64,000 bases of DNA from Streptomyces sp. SCSIO 30461. GTDB lineage: Bacteria; Actinomycetota; Actinomycetes; Streptomycetales; Streptomycetaceae. A program made the translations under genes and the position numbers. Shown here in pieces: positions 41,195 through 50,424 of this stretch (its first letter is position 1; the number at the start of each line of letters is the position of its first letter). The DNA is taken from assembly GCF_037023745.1 (NCBI RefSeq), contig NZ_CP146101.1, positions 1,612,001 to 1,676,000 on the forward strand. The letters run 5' to 3'. The notes under the pieces are model-generated. The model did not search any database. It saw only the letters and a list, made by a program, of their open reading frames with translations, and was not told the DNA's origin.

Positions 41195-44044
41195 GTGCGC
41201 ACGTTCAGCAGCAACCACGGGAGACCCGGAACCGGGATACCGAGGGGAGCGGGTATCGCCGCGCTCCTGGCCGCGGCGGGGCTCCTCGTCACCGCGGTGC
41301 CGGCCCAGGCAGTGACCGCTGCGGCGCCCCAGGCGCCGCACGCCGATGTCATCCCCGGCGAGGACACGGCGACCCCCGCCCTCGTCGACGGGCTGCGGGA
41401 GGCCGTGGACGCCAAGGCGACACCCGCCGCCGCGGCCATCGGCCACCTCACCGCCAAGGAGAGCCGCTACCGCATCGCCGAGCCCCAGCGCGACCTCGCC
41501 CCGCTGGCGACGGTCAGGCGCGGCGACGACGAGATCGTACGGCTCCAGCAGAAGCACCACGGGGTGCCGGTGCTCGGCGGCCAGTACGTCGTGCGGATGG
41601 AGCGCGCGGACGGCAGGCGCGTCGTCACCGGCACCTCCGGCAAGTACTTCACCGGGCTGAGGGCCGAAACCGAGCCCACCGTGGCCAAGGACCTGGCGCT
41701 GAAGCGCGCCATCGGCGCCACCGCGCGCCAACTCGGCGGAAAGCTGACCAAGGCCGACGCCATCCGCAAGGAGGGCGAGAAGTCCGAGAAGGCGCAGGCG
41801 CTCAGCGGCTCCGTCGGCGGACTCGTCGTCATCCCGCGCGGAGAGGGCGTGCTCGCCTACCACGTGACGGTGCGCGGTACGAACCCTGCCACCGGCGAGC
41901 CTGTGCTCCAGCAGGTGTACGTGGACGCCGGGTCCGGCTATCCGGTGCTGCAGTTCAGCGGGATCAGGACACTGACCGCTCCCGCCGAGGCGGTGGTCGA
42001 TGCCAAGGCACGCGCGGCCGGCAGGACGGGCGCGGCGGCGGACGAGCCCGCCGCCCATCCCGGCGCCACCGGCAGCGGGGTCCGTCTGAACGGCGCCAAG
42101 GTGCCCCTGGAGCTCTACCAGGACACCGCCCGCGGCGAGTACGTCATGACCGACTTCGCGCGAATGGCCGACAGCACCAAGAACACCCTCAGCACCTGGG
42201 ACGCGTCGGACCGCGATGTCAACGACGTCGCCGGAGTCTGGCCCGAGGGCATCAAGGTGTTCGGCTCCCCGGCCGCCGATTTCGGTACGGCGGCGACGGA
42301 CGCGGGCGCCGTCGACGCGCACTGGGCCGCAGGCCAGGTGTACGACTACTACAAGAAGAACCACGGCCGCAACGGCCTGGACGGACGCGGCTCCACCGTC
42401 AACTCCCTCGTCGGTGTGACCCTGTTCGGCGGCTCGTACGTCAACGCCTTCTGGGACGGCCAGAAGATGGTGTACGGCTCTGGAGACGAGGAGTTCCGGC
42501 CGCTGTCGGCAGATCTCGACGTCGTCGGCCACGAGATGACCCATGGCGTGGTGGAGAACACCGCCAACCTCGTCTACGCGGGCCAGTCCGGTGCCCTCAA
42601 CGAAGCCATCGCCGACTACTTCGGCAACGCGATCGACGTCACCGCCTCCGGGCAGTCGATGGACGACCCCGACGCCGGGCTGATCGGCGAGGACCTGTGC
42701 CGCACCAAGGCGGCGGGCGACTGCGCGTTCCGCGACCTCAACGACGGCGCCACCACGTCCAAGAACTTCCTCGGCGTGACCTTCGGCACCGACAACGGCG
42801 GAGTCCACCTCAACTCCACCATCTTCTCCGGTGCGTTGTGGGACATCCGGCAGGACCTCGGCGGCGAGCTCGCGGACAGGATCGCCTACAAGGCGCTGTC
42901 CGAGTACATGACCCCGCTCGACGGCTTCACCGAGGGCCGCAACGCGGTGCTCGCCGCGGCCAAGGACCTCAAGGTCACGGCGAAGCAGCTGAACGTCGTC
43001 AAGAAGTCGTTCAGCGCCCACGGCATCGTGCCCGGCTGGGAGGACGCCATGGGCGTCGACTCCGACCGGCTGCTCGGCAAGCTCAACATCAGCGGCACCG
43101 GCGTCCAGGCGGGCGGCGGCTGGTACGCCGTCTCCCAGTCCAACGACGACGGCTCCGAGCCGTACTCGGTCTGGGCCGGGCGCGCCGACGGCAAGGGGTC
43201 ACCCAAGCTGATCAGCCCCAACGACGGGCGCTACCACGTGTACCCGGCCACCGACGGCAAGACGGTCGTGTGGGTCGCGTACGGCACCACCAGCCTGGAC
43301 ATCCTGTCCCGCCCGCTCGCGGGCGGCCCGATCAAGAAGCTGCACACCTCGTACAACGACGTCTCCGGCCTGCGCGTGGAGAACGGCGTGGTGGTCTTCG
43401 AGTCGTACGGCTTCTTCGGCGACCGGCACGTGGCCTACCTGCGCCCCGGCGACACCCGGCCCACCTTCGTGGACGGCGGCGGCTGGTTCGACGGCACCGC
43501 ACTGCCGTCCATCGCCAAGGGCAGGCTGGCGTACGCCAAGCTCTACCTGGACGGCTTCGAGTTCAAGCTCGGTATCGAGGTCCTGGACCTGAAGACCGGT
43601 GACAGGAAGCTGACCGGGCAGCTCGGCGATCCGCAGGGCATCGGGCAGACCGGTATCAACGGCAGCCACGTCTTCTGGCTCACCGACGAGATCATGGAAG
43701 ACCAGGGCCAGATGGGCGTCCGCCGCGCGGACCTCGACGGCGGCAATGTCGTGGACATCAACCCCGAGGCCAAGCCCAGGGCGCTGATCGCCTTCGACCT
43801 GACGGCGTCCGACGAGGCCGTCACCGTCAACAGCCAGCTGCCCGACACGCGGTTCCGCAACGAGTCCCTGCCCAAGCTGTGGCAGATGACCACGGACGGC
43901 AGCCGTCTGGAGCGGGTCTCCTGCAACCGGGGCGAGCAACTCTCCCCGGCGGCCCTCACGGGCAAGCAGGTGGTCTGGCTCGACGGGTCCACCGGCTGGA
44001 CCGACCTGGTCACCCGGAGCCGTCCGGCAGGACTCTGCGGCTGA
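41195..44044 (+). CDS. Secreted M4 (thermolysin-type) metalloprotease with beta-propeller-like C-terminus
   Basis: A 949-residue exported zinc protease. The signal peptide (about 1-39) has a basic start, IAALLAAAGLLVTAVPAQA, and a cleavage site at AQA. FTP/PepSY propeptide domains (about 60-270) are followed by the M4 catalytic domain (about 300-615). HEMTH gives zinc ligands H446 and H450 with catalytic E447; E470 in GALNEAIAD is the third ligand. The last 320 residues carry repeated segments (GRYHVYPATDGKTVVWVAYG, LPSIAKGRLAYAKLY, GINGSHVFWLTDE, LTGKQVVWLDG) like a TolB/WD40-type propeller. This is unlike the usual P-domain tail. GTG 41195 follows GGAGGGG. Confidence 0.9.
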   Translation: MRTFSSNHGRPGTGIPRGAGIAALLAAAGLLVTAVPAQAVTAAAPQAPHADVIPGEDTATPALVDGLREAVDAKATPAAAAIGHLTAKESRYRIAEPQRDLAPLATVRRGDDEIVRLQQKHHGVPVLGGQYVVRMERADGRRVVTGTSGKYFTGLRAETEPTVAKDLALKRAIGATARQLGGKLTKADAIRKEGEKSEKAQALSGSVGGLVVIPRGEGVLAYHVTVRGTNPATGEPVLQQVYVDAGSGYPVLQFSGIRTLTAPAEAVVDAKARAAGRTGAAADEPAAHPGATGSGVRLNGAKVPLELYQDTARGEYVMTDFARMADSTKNTLSTWDASDRDVNDVAGVWPEGIKVFGSPAADFGTAATDAGAVDAHWAAGQVYDYYKKNHGRNGLDGRGSTVNSLVGVTLFGGSYVNAFWDGQKMVYGSGDEEFRPLSADLDVVGHEMTHGVVENTANLVYAGQSGALNEAIADYFGNAIDVTASGQSMDDPDAGLIGEDLCRTKAAGDCAFRDLNDGATTSKNFLGVTFGTDNGGVHLNSTIFSGALWDIRQDLGGELADRIAYKALSEYMTPLDGFTEGRNAVLAAAKDLKVTAKQLNVVKKSFSAHGIVPGWEDAMGVDSDRLLGKLNISGTGVQAGGGWYAVSQSNDDGSEPYSVWAGRADGKGSPKLISPNDGRYHVYPATDGKTVVWVAYGTTSLDILSRPLAGGPIKKLHTSYNDVSGLRVENGVVVFESYGFFGDRHVAYLRPGDTRPTFVDGGGWFDGTALPSIAKGRLAYAKLYLDGFEFKLGIEVLDLKTGDRKLTGQLGDPQGIGQTGINGSHVFWLTDEIMEDQGQMGVRRADLDGGNVVDINPEAKPRALIAFDLTASDEAVTVNSQLPDTRFRNESLPKLWQMTTDGSRLERVSCNRGEQLSPAALTGKQVVWLDGSTGWTDLVTRSRPAGLCG

Positions 44045-44069
44045 CCGACCCCGGTCCCCCGCAGTGACC

Positions 44070-44107
44070 GGAGCCCCCGGCGCGGCCTCGCCGCCGCCGG
44101 GGGCTCC
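44070..44107 (+). terminator. Hairpin after the M4 protease
   Basis: GGAGCCCCCGGC and GCCGGGGGCTCC form a perfect 12-bp stem 26 bp past the stop. Confidence 0.8.
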
Positions 44108-44297
44108 ATCCATGCGCCGGTGCGGACCGTTCCCCCGGCCCGGTACTGACGCTGGCATGTGCCGAAATCCTCCCGGAGTGACCGGGAAGGTGCCGGGGGC
44201 CTCCGCCGCACCTCGACTGCGAAATACTGGACGAGCTGCGGCGTTGACCGCCGCGAGGAGACCATCTTCGTCAGTTGAGCGTGCGAGGAGTGCTGGC

Positions 44298-44789
44298 GTG
44301 CACGGAAGCGGTGCCGGGAGTGAAGCGGAGCCCACGGGAAGCGGTGACGTGGACCGCGACTTCGAGGAGTTCCTCGCCCTGGAACGCGAGCTGGCGGTCT
44401 TCCTGCGCCGGGCCCGGGCGAACTCCGGCGAGATGGCCCGCGAGGTCCACCCGGAGCTGGAGCCCGCGGCCTACGGTCTGCTGGTGCGGCTGGAGGAGTG
44501 CGGCCGTCAGCGGGCCACCGATCTCGCGGTCTACTTCGGAGTCGGCAAGGCCACCATGAGCCGTCAGCTCCGCGCACTGGAGCAGCTCGGCATCGTCGCC
44601 CGCGAGCCCGACCCGGCCGACGGCCGCGCCTCGCTGGTGCGGCTCACCGACGAGGGCCTCGCGCGGTTCCGCAGTGTGCGTAACGCACGGCGCCAGACCT
44701 ACGTACACAAGCTGGCCGACTGGGACCGCGGCGAAGTCGCCGAGCTCGCCCGGCTGCTGCACCAGCTCAACGAGCGCGCCGAGGGCTGA
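44298..44789 (+). CDS. MarR-family transcriptional regulator
   Basis: A 163-residue regulator with the MarR winged helix: LVRLEECGRQRATDLAVYFG, VGKATMSRQLRALEQLGIVA and REPDPADGRASLVRLTDEG. GTG 44298 after GCGAGGAG fixes the start. No divergent target is obvious, so it may regulate its own promoter or a remote gene. It converges with the PP2C-like gene. Confidence 0.85.
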   Translation: MHGSGAGSEAEPTGSGDVDRDFEEFLALERELAVFLRRARANSGEMAREVHPELEPAAYGLLVRLEECGRQRATDLAVYFGVGKATMSRQLRALEQLGIVAREPDPADGRASLVRLTDEGLARFRSVRNARRQTYVHKLADWDRGEVAELARLLHQLNERAEG

Positions 44790-44868
44790 GCGCCGGAACC
44801 GGCCGCCGACCGCCGTCGTGCGGGCCCGCGGCCCGCCGCCGTGCGTCCCGCGGGTCCACTCGGCGGGC

Positions 44869-45714
44869 TCACAGCCGTACGTACCCGGCGGTCGCGTCGT
44901 CGTGGACCTTCGAGCGCCTCGCCCGGGGCCGTGCTCCCTCGGGTACCGCCTCTGCGCCTGCCTCCGTGTTCGTGCCCGGTTCGGGGCCGGCGTCCTCCCG
45001 CTCCAGGGCCCGTACCCGCCCGATCAGCCCCTGAGGACCCTCCAGGCGGAGCAACCCCATCAACTGCTGCCAGCCGCCTGCCTCGAACAGGTCCGTCCAC
45101 CTCGACGCCCCGTCGGTGAGCGCCGCGAGCGCCTTCACCCGGGAGCGCGGCGTACGGCCCGTCACCGCGCGGTCCGCCACCGAGGGATCGGCCGCGGCCG
45201 TGAAGAAGCCGCCCTCCTGGTTGCGCAGGGCGTCCGTCGCGCTCAGCGAACGCAGCGTCTCGCGCGGAATCCGGTCCAGACGGTCATCCCGTACCGCCGA
45301 CACCTCACCGTCCGGCGATTCCAGCAGCAGGGTCGAGTCGGACAGCACGAGGTGCTCGACCCACCGCTCGCCCCAGCGTGCGACGACCACGGCGGCCTGT
45401 GGTGTGCGCACGTGAGAAAGGTCACAGTCGTTCGAGTGGGCGTCCGCGGTGCGCCGAATGGACAGGGCGAGGATCTCGGACAGTCGGATATCCCGTAGCG
45501 AACCGGACAGTTCGATCAGCGTGCCACCGAGTCGTGCGGTGAACCAGGGAACACCGTGTGCGCAGCCGTCGTCGCCCGGCGGCGGTGTCACCCCGTCCAG
45601 TACGACCAGGCAACCTCCCAGGCCCGAAGCCGGGACGGCGACGGAAGCCCAGTCCTCGTTGGGGCGTTCGGGGTGGCCCGGCTCGGATGTGAGTGCGGCG
45701 AGCGTGCAGTGCAT
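44869..45714 (-). CDS. PP2C-like protein phosphatase domain protein
   Basis: A 281-residue soluble protein with scattered PP2C features: PNEDWASV, VVLDGVTPPPGDDGCAHG, LVLSDSTLLLE, LAALTDGASRWTDLF and a late DDATAGYVRL. These match the acidic metal-binding positions of PPM phosphatases, but the spacing is divergent, so activity is not certain. ATG 45714 is the natural start. It is divergent from the conservon. It might act on a Ser/Thr kinase such as those elsewhere in the genome. Confidence 0.7.
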   Translation of the reverse strand: MHCTLAALTSEPGHPERPNEDWASVAVPASGLGGCLVVLDGVTPPPGDDGCAHGVPWFTARLGGTLIELSGSLRDIRLSEILALSIRRTADAHSNDCDLSHVRTPQAAVVVARWGERWVEHLVLSDSTLLLESPDGEVSAVRDDRLDRIPRETLRSLSATDALRNQEGGFFTAAADPSVADRAVTGRTPRSRVKALAALTDGASRWTDLFEAGGWQQLMGLLRLEGPQGLIGRVRALEREDAGPEPGTNTEAGAEAVPEGARPRARRSKVHDDATAGYVRL

Positions 45715-46062
45715 GAACTGCAGTCTGCCCCAGCGGGCACCGCACCTTCACGAACTCCGCCATATGCCGCCATCGGTCGCTACCACCCACTCCGACCAGC
45801 GGTTTTGGCCGGAATGATCACTTCGCCCCGGGTGCGGGCGCGCATCCTGTCAAAGCCTGCGCCGAAGGTCCACCCGGAGCTCCGCGGGCTCGTCCGGCCA
45901 TCCTGCTGACAAGTTGTTGACCAACTCCGGAGTGATGTTCACTCGTTCGGGTGGCGGACCGAGTGATCAGCGTCCCGCTCCCAAAAGCGCTGGAATGGTC
46001 GTAAGCCGTACCAGGGTGGGGGCATGTCGCGAGAATGACCGGCCGTCACCTCTGCTTCATGG
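45715..46062. other. Divergent promoter region between the PP2C-like gene and the conservon
   Basis: No gene or strong inverted repeat was seen in this 348-bp stretch. It must hold the promoter of the conservon operon. Confidence 0.5.
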
Positions 46063-48918
46063 GTGGACGAGTCGAGATTGCGAGCACCGGTGCAGGAGAA
46101 ACGGCCTCGGGGCACAAGCGGTATGCCCGGTACGGCATCGCCGGGTCAGTCGCCGGGTCAACCGGGCCGGGAAGCCGCCCCCGGGGCTCCCGCCACGCCC
46201 GAGACCTCTCAGGTCCGGCCCGAAAGCGCGTCCTCCGGATCCCTCCCGGGCGGCCGCCCCGTACGGGTCCGCCGAAGGCTCGTCGCAGGTGTCGCCGCCG
46301 TCTCCCTCACCGTGGTCGCCGCAGGGACCCCGGCCGTGCTCGCCGCATCCGCCGATCTGAACGACTCCCAGCGGCTGGTCACTCTCGCCGAACTGAACCG
46401 GCAGGCGGTCACGCTCGCCCACTCGCTTGCCGACGAGCGCGACGACCTCACCGCGTACATCGCCGCGGGCCGGGACGGGCAGGAGGGCGACAGGCAGCAG
46501 CACCGGCGGGTCTCCCAGAGCCGTAGCGCCCGCGTCGACCGGCAGATCGACGAGATCCGCCCCGGTGTGGCCGCCGAGCACGGTGAGTTGGCCCGCGACC
46601 TCGGCAGGGTGCCGTCCATCCGGCGTACCGCCCTGAGCGGCAAGGGCAGCGCCCTGGAGGCGCACCGGGCGTACACCCGCATCGTCGAAGCCCTGCACGC
46701 CCTCGCCGACGAGCTCGCCGAGCAGACCCCGCCGCGCGCCGCCGACGCGGTGCGCGCGCCCGCCGCACTCGGCCTCGCCGTGGAACAGGCGGCGGCGAGC
46801 CGCGGACTGCTGACCGCCGCGCTGTCCCTGCCGCTGCTCGAGGACGATGGCCCGGCCTTCGACCCTGTCACCGGCCTGCCCCTGGAGGACACGGGGAACG
46901 ACCGGAACGACAAGGCCGCCAAAGCGACCGAAGCCGCCCGCGACGCCCTCAGCGGAGCCGCCCAGCAGGCCAGGGTGCGCGAGCTGGCAGCGCTCGCCGA
47001 CTTCGGACAGGCCGCGCGCCCCGAAGCCAGGGAGCGGTTCGCGTCCACGGTCAGCGGCCCCGAGGTCAAGACCGCCGAGGAGTACCTCGCCCGCCTCACC
47101 GACCGGCCCGAACTCTCCGACAGCGATCTCGAACTCGCGAAGGACGCGGGGGACCGTGACAAGGTCGAGTCGGCGCTCTCCGCCCGTATCGAGCAGATGC
47201 GCGGAGTCGAGTCGGCGCTCGCCACCGCACAGGTCGAGCGGATCGGTCAGCTGCGCGACGACGACGTCACCGCCCTGGAACTGCGTATCGCACTTCTCGG
47301 CGGTTGTCTGCTGATCGCCGTCGGCATCAGCGCGGCGGTCGCCCGTACGCTGACCCGCCCGCTCGCGGTGCTGCGCATCGGCGCTGCCCGGCTCGCTGCC
47401 GCGCCCGCCCCGGAGTCCGAGGAACCGGTCCGCTTCACCGGCCGCAACGACGAGTTCGCCCAGGTGGTGCGGAGCCTCAACACGCTCCATGGCAAGCTCG
47501 CCGACCTCGCGGCGCGGACCGTGCGGCTGGACTCCTCCCGGGAGGACCTGACGGAGGCCCGCGGGCAGCTGTCCGCCCAGCGCACCGAGCTCCGGACCCG
47601 TACGGCCGAGCTGACCGCTGAGCTGGAGCGGCTGCGCGAGCTGGTCAACCACACCTTCGTGAACCTCTCGTTGCGGACCCTCGGGCTGGTCGAGCGGCAG
47701 CTCGGCGTCATCGAGAAGCTGGAGCAGCGCGAGCAGGACACCGAGCGGCTCGCCACCCTCTTCAAGCTGGACCACATGGCGACCGTCATGCGCCGCCACA
47801 GCGAGAACCTGCTCGTGCTGGCAGGCGCCGAGCACGGAAACGCCCACCCGGGTCCCGTACCGCTGGTCGACGTCATGCGCGCGGCCGTCAGTGAGATCGA
47901 GCGCTACGAACGCGTCACCATCCGGTCGCTGCCACCGCACACACAGGTGGCCGGGTTCGCCGCCGACGACCTCAGCCATCTGGTCGCCGAACTGCTGGAG
48001 AACGCCACGTCCTTCTCGCCGCCCGACGCACAGGTCCAGCTGTCCGGCTGGCTGCTGGAGAGCGGCGAGGTGATGCTCTCCATCCAGGACGCGGGCATCG
48101 GCATCACCCCGGAGCGGCTCGCCGAGCTCAACGCCCGGCTCGAGGCGGACGATCCGCGTGCCACAGCCGCGGGGGACGGGGAAGGACTCGGCCTGCGGGT
48201 CGCGGCGCTGCTTGCCCGCCGACACGGTGTCCGCGTGGAGTTGCGGGAACAGAAGCAGGGCGGCACCACCGCGGTGGTGGTCCTCCCCGAGGCCGTGCTG
48301 CCGACGGCGCCGCCCACCGCGGCCCCGCAGTCGGCGCCCGTACCGGGGGCGGCGCCCACGCTGAACCTCCCGGGTTCAGTGGCCGAGGCCAACTCGAACG
48401 CCCTGCCGGCGCGCCGTACGGAGGTACCACGGCCGGCGTCCGAGCCGGAGCCGGAGGCTGCCGAGGGCAGCGCCGAGACCACCCTCCGATTCCGCCTTCC
48501 CAGGCCGCCATCAGAGCCGGACACCCACGATCGGGCAGACCACGTCGCCGATGAGGCGCCCGACATGGACGCCCCGACCGCGGCGGACGGTCCGGATGAC
48601 GCGGACGACGCGCGGGAACCGGTCACGGACAAGGGCCTGCCCAAGCGCACACCCAAGCTCGTCACCCAGCCCGCCGCACCCCGCGGGCCCGGTGGTTCCG
48701 TGGACGCGGAGGAGCTGCGCCGCCGCCTCGGCGGCTTCCAGCAGGGCGCGAAGGAAGGCCGCCGGGATGTGGCGGCGGAGCTTTCGGCGGTGGAAGACCT
48801 GTACGAGAGCCGACATCGGATCGACCAGCACCAGACCGAGGAAGAGCACAAGCCGGGGGGACCACCGAGGAGGAGGCACGACGTTGACCGCGACCGGCAC
48901 ATTCGGGCTGAGCAGTGA
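46063..48918 (+). CDS. cvnA: Conservon sensor histidine kinase (CvnA)
   Basis: A 951-residue kinase. A Pro/Gly-rich cytoplasmic tail (about 1-68) precedes a membrane segment near 70-95 (LVAGVAAVSLTVVAAG). A large external nitrate/nitrite-sensor-type helical domain (about 95-405) and a second membrane segment (LLGGCLLIAVGISAAVA, about 408-425) follow. Next are HAMP, the phospho-His region LDHMATVMRRHSENLLVLAG, and a HATPase with VAELLENATSFSPP and GLGLRVAALLARRHG. The last 200 residues are disordered Pro/Glu-rich. It heads the four-gene conservon, whose products form a membrane GTPase signalling complex. GTG 46063 or GTG 46090 may be the start. Confidence 0.9.
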   Translation: MDESRLRAPVQEKRPRGTSGMPGTASPGQSPGQPGREAAPGAPATPETSQVRPESASSGSLPGGRPVRVRRRLVAGVAAVSLTVVAAGTPAVLAASADLNDSQRLVTLAELNRQAVTLAHSLADERDDLTAYIAAGRDGQEGDRQQHRRVSQSRSARVDRQIDEIRPGVAAEHGELARDLGRVPSIRRTALSGKGSALEAHRAYTRIVEALHALADELAEQTPPRAADAVRAPAALGLAVEQAAASRGLLTAALSLPLLEDDGPAFDPVTGLPLEDTGNDRNDKAAKATEAARDALSGAAQQARVRELAALADFGQAARPEARERFASTVSGPEVKTAEEYLARLTDRPELSDSDLELAKDAGDRDKVESALSARIEQMRGVESALATAQVERIGQLRDDDVTALELRIALLGGCLLIAVGISAAVARTLTRPLAVLRIGAARLAAAPAPESEEPVRFTGRNDEFAQVVRSLNTLHGKLADLAARTVRLDSSREDLTEARGQLSAQRTELRTRTAELTAELERLRELVNHTFVNLSLRTLGLVERQLGVIEKLEQREQDTERLATLFKLDHMATVMRRHSENLLVLAGAEHGNAHPGPVPLVDVMRAAVSEIERYERVTIRSLPPHTQVAGFAADDLSHLVAELLENATSFSPPDAQVQLSGWLLESGEVMLSIQDAGIGITPERLAELNARLEADDPRATAAGDGEGLGLRVAALLARRHGVRVELREQKQGGTTAVVVLPEAVLPTAPPTAAPQSAPVPGAAPTLNLPGSVAEANSNALPARRTEVPRPASEPEPEAAEGSAETTLRFRLPRPPSEPDTHDRADHVADEAPDMDAPTAADGPDDADDAREPVTDKGLPKRTPKLVTQPAAPRGPGGSVDAEELRRRLGGFQQGAKEGRRDVAAELSAVEDLYESRHRIDQHQTEEEHKPGGPPRRRHDVDRDRHIRAEQ

Positions 48919-49363
48919 GGCCCGCAACCTGCAATGGCTGTTGGGTAACCTGGTCGAGGAGGTGCCGGGAGTGCGATCCGTCGCCGTCGTGTCGTCGGAC
49001 GGACTCCTGCTGCTGTCGTCCGACCCCGCGCACGCCGCTCCCACGGATACCCCCCGCCCGCGGAGTCCGCGCGGCTCCAGCGCGGACCTCGCCACCATCG
49101 TCTCGGGCATCGGCAGCCTCACCATCGGTGCGTCCCAGCTGATGGACGGCGGCGCGGTGAAGCAGAGCATGGTCGCGATGGAGGACGGCAGCCTCTTCGT
49201 GATGTCCGTCAGCGACGGTTCGCTACTCGGCGTGCACGCGGCCCCCGACTGCGACATGAGCGTCGTCGCTTACCACATGGCGTTGTTCGTCGGGCGGGCC
49301 GGACACGTCCTGACGCCCGAAGTCCGCAGCGAACTGCGCAAGTCGGTGGAGGGCGTCCGGTGA
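48884..49363 (+). CDS. cvnB: Conservon roadblock/LC7 protein (CvnB)
   Basis: A 159-residue roadblock/LC7 protein: SSEARNLQWLLGNLVEEVPG, VVSSDGLLLL, IGSLTIGASQLM and VVAYHMALFVGRAG. A Pro/Arg-rich insertion (about residues 50-68) splits the fold. Family members act with the GTPase CvnD, likely as a regulator of its cycle. TTG 48884 follows AGGAGG and overlaps the cvnA 3' end by 35 bp. Confidence 0.88.
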   Translation: MTATGTFGLSSEARNLQWLLGNLVEEVPGVRSVAVVSSDGLLLLSSDPAHAAPTDTPRPRSPRGSSADLATIVSGIGSLTIGASQLMDGGAVKQSMVAMEDGSLFVMSVSDGSLLGVHAAPDCDMSVVAYHMALFVGRAGHVLTPEVRSELRKSVEGVR

Positions 49364-49794
49364 CGCCCTCCACCGGACTGGCGCCCCGGCTTCCCGTACG
49401 CGGCGAGGGCAAGCGCCCCGCACGGGTGCGCCCGTACTCGCTCACCGGTGGCCGCACCCGCTTCGGCCATGTGCTGCTGGTCGAGACGTTCGTCGCCACG
49501 CTCGACCCGGCCGAACGCGCGCTTCCGGCCGGGAAGACCCGCAGGGAGCTGCCGAACGGCACTCTCGCCAACCGGGTGATGCCGGAGATGCGGGCCATCG
49601 TGGAGCTGTGCCGCCGGATGCGTACGGTAGCCGAGATCGCGGCCATGCTGAGGATGCCGTTGGGCGTGGTCCGGGTGCTGCTCAGCGATCTCGCGGACCA
49701 GGGAAAGATCCGTGTGTACGGGACCGGGCACGGCACCGGTCACCCGGACCGCGCACTGCTTGAAAGGGTGCTGAGTGGACTCCGCCGTCTGTGA
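49360..49794 (+). CDS. cvnC: Conservon DUF742 protein (CvnC)
   Basis: A 144-residue DUF742 protein: VRPYSLTGGRTRFGHVLLVE, RVMPEMRAIVELCRRMRTVA and AEIAAMLRMPLGVVRVLLSD, with a winged-helix-like C-terminal half. It is the third member of the conservon. GTG 49360 overlaps the cvnB stop (GTGA). Confidence 0.9.
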   Translation: MTPSTGLAPRLPVRGEGKRPARVRPYSLTGGRTRFGHVLLVETFVATLDPAERALPAGKTRRELPNGTLANRVMPEMRAIVELCRRMRTVAEIAAMLRMPLGVVRVLLSDLADQGKIRVYGTGHGTGHPDRALLERVLSGLRRL

Positions 49795-50398
49795 ACTCCC
49801 CATCGCGGTGGAGGACGAGAACGTACAGTCCTGGCAGAACGACCGCAGCCGAGCCCCGATCGCCACCAAGATCGTGGTGGCGGGCGGCTTCGGTGTCGGC
49901 AAGACCACCTTCGTCGGTTCGGTCTCCGAGATCACCCCGCTGCGGACCGAGGCGCTGATGACCCGAGCCGGGGAGGCGACCGACGATCTCAGCGCGACGC
50001 CGGACAAGCACACCACGACCGTCGCGATGGACTACGGCCGCATCACGCTCGAAGACGACCTGGTGCTGTACCTCTTCGGCACCCCGGGCCAGCAGCGCTT
50101 CTGGTTCATGTGGGACGACCTGGTGCGCGGGGCGATCGGCGCCGTGGTGCTGGCCGACACACGGCGGCTCAAGGACTGCTTCCCCGCACTCGACTACGTC
50201 GAGAGCTGCGGGCTGCCGTATGCCGTGGCCGTCAACCACTTCGAGGGAACTCCCGCCTACGAGGCGGAGGATGTCAGGGAGGCCCTGAGCATCCCTTCGG
50301 ACATCCCGGTGGTCATCATGGACGCGCGCCAGCGGATCACAGTGATCGAGTCGCTGCTCGCACTGCTGCGCCATGCGCTCGATGTCACACCCGATTGA
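49775..50398 (+). CDS. cvnD: Conservon small GTPase (CvnD)
   Basis: A 207-residue Ras-like GTPase. The P-loop is GGFGVGKTT, the switch II region is YLFGTPGQQRFWFMWDDL, and the base-recognition motif NKxD is replaced by NHFEG, as usual in this family. GTG 49775 lies 20 bp inside cvnC, so translation is coupled. It is expected to bind GTP and receive input from the kinase complex. Confidence 0.92.
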   Translation: MDSAVCELPIAVEDENVQSWQNDRSRAPIATKIVVAGGFGVGKTTFVGSVSEITPLRTEALMTRAGEATDDLSATPDKHTTTVAMDYGRITLEDDLVLYLFGTPGQQRFWFMWDDLVRGAIGAVVLADTRRLKDCFPALDYVESCGLPYAVAVNHFEGTPAYEAEDVREALSIPSDIPVVIMDARQRITVIESLLALLRHALDVTPD

Positions 50399-50424
50399 TT
50401 CTGCCCGTCAACGAAAGAGCGGCC

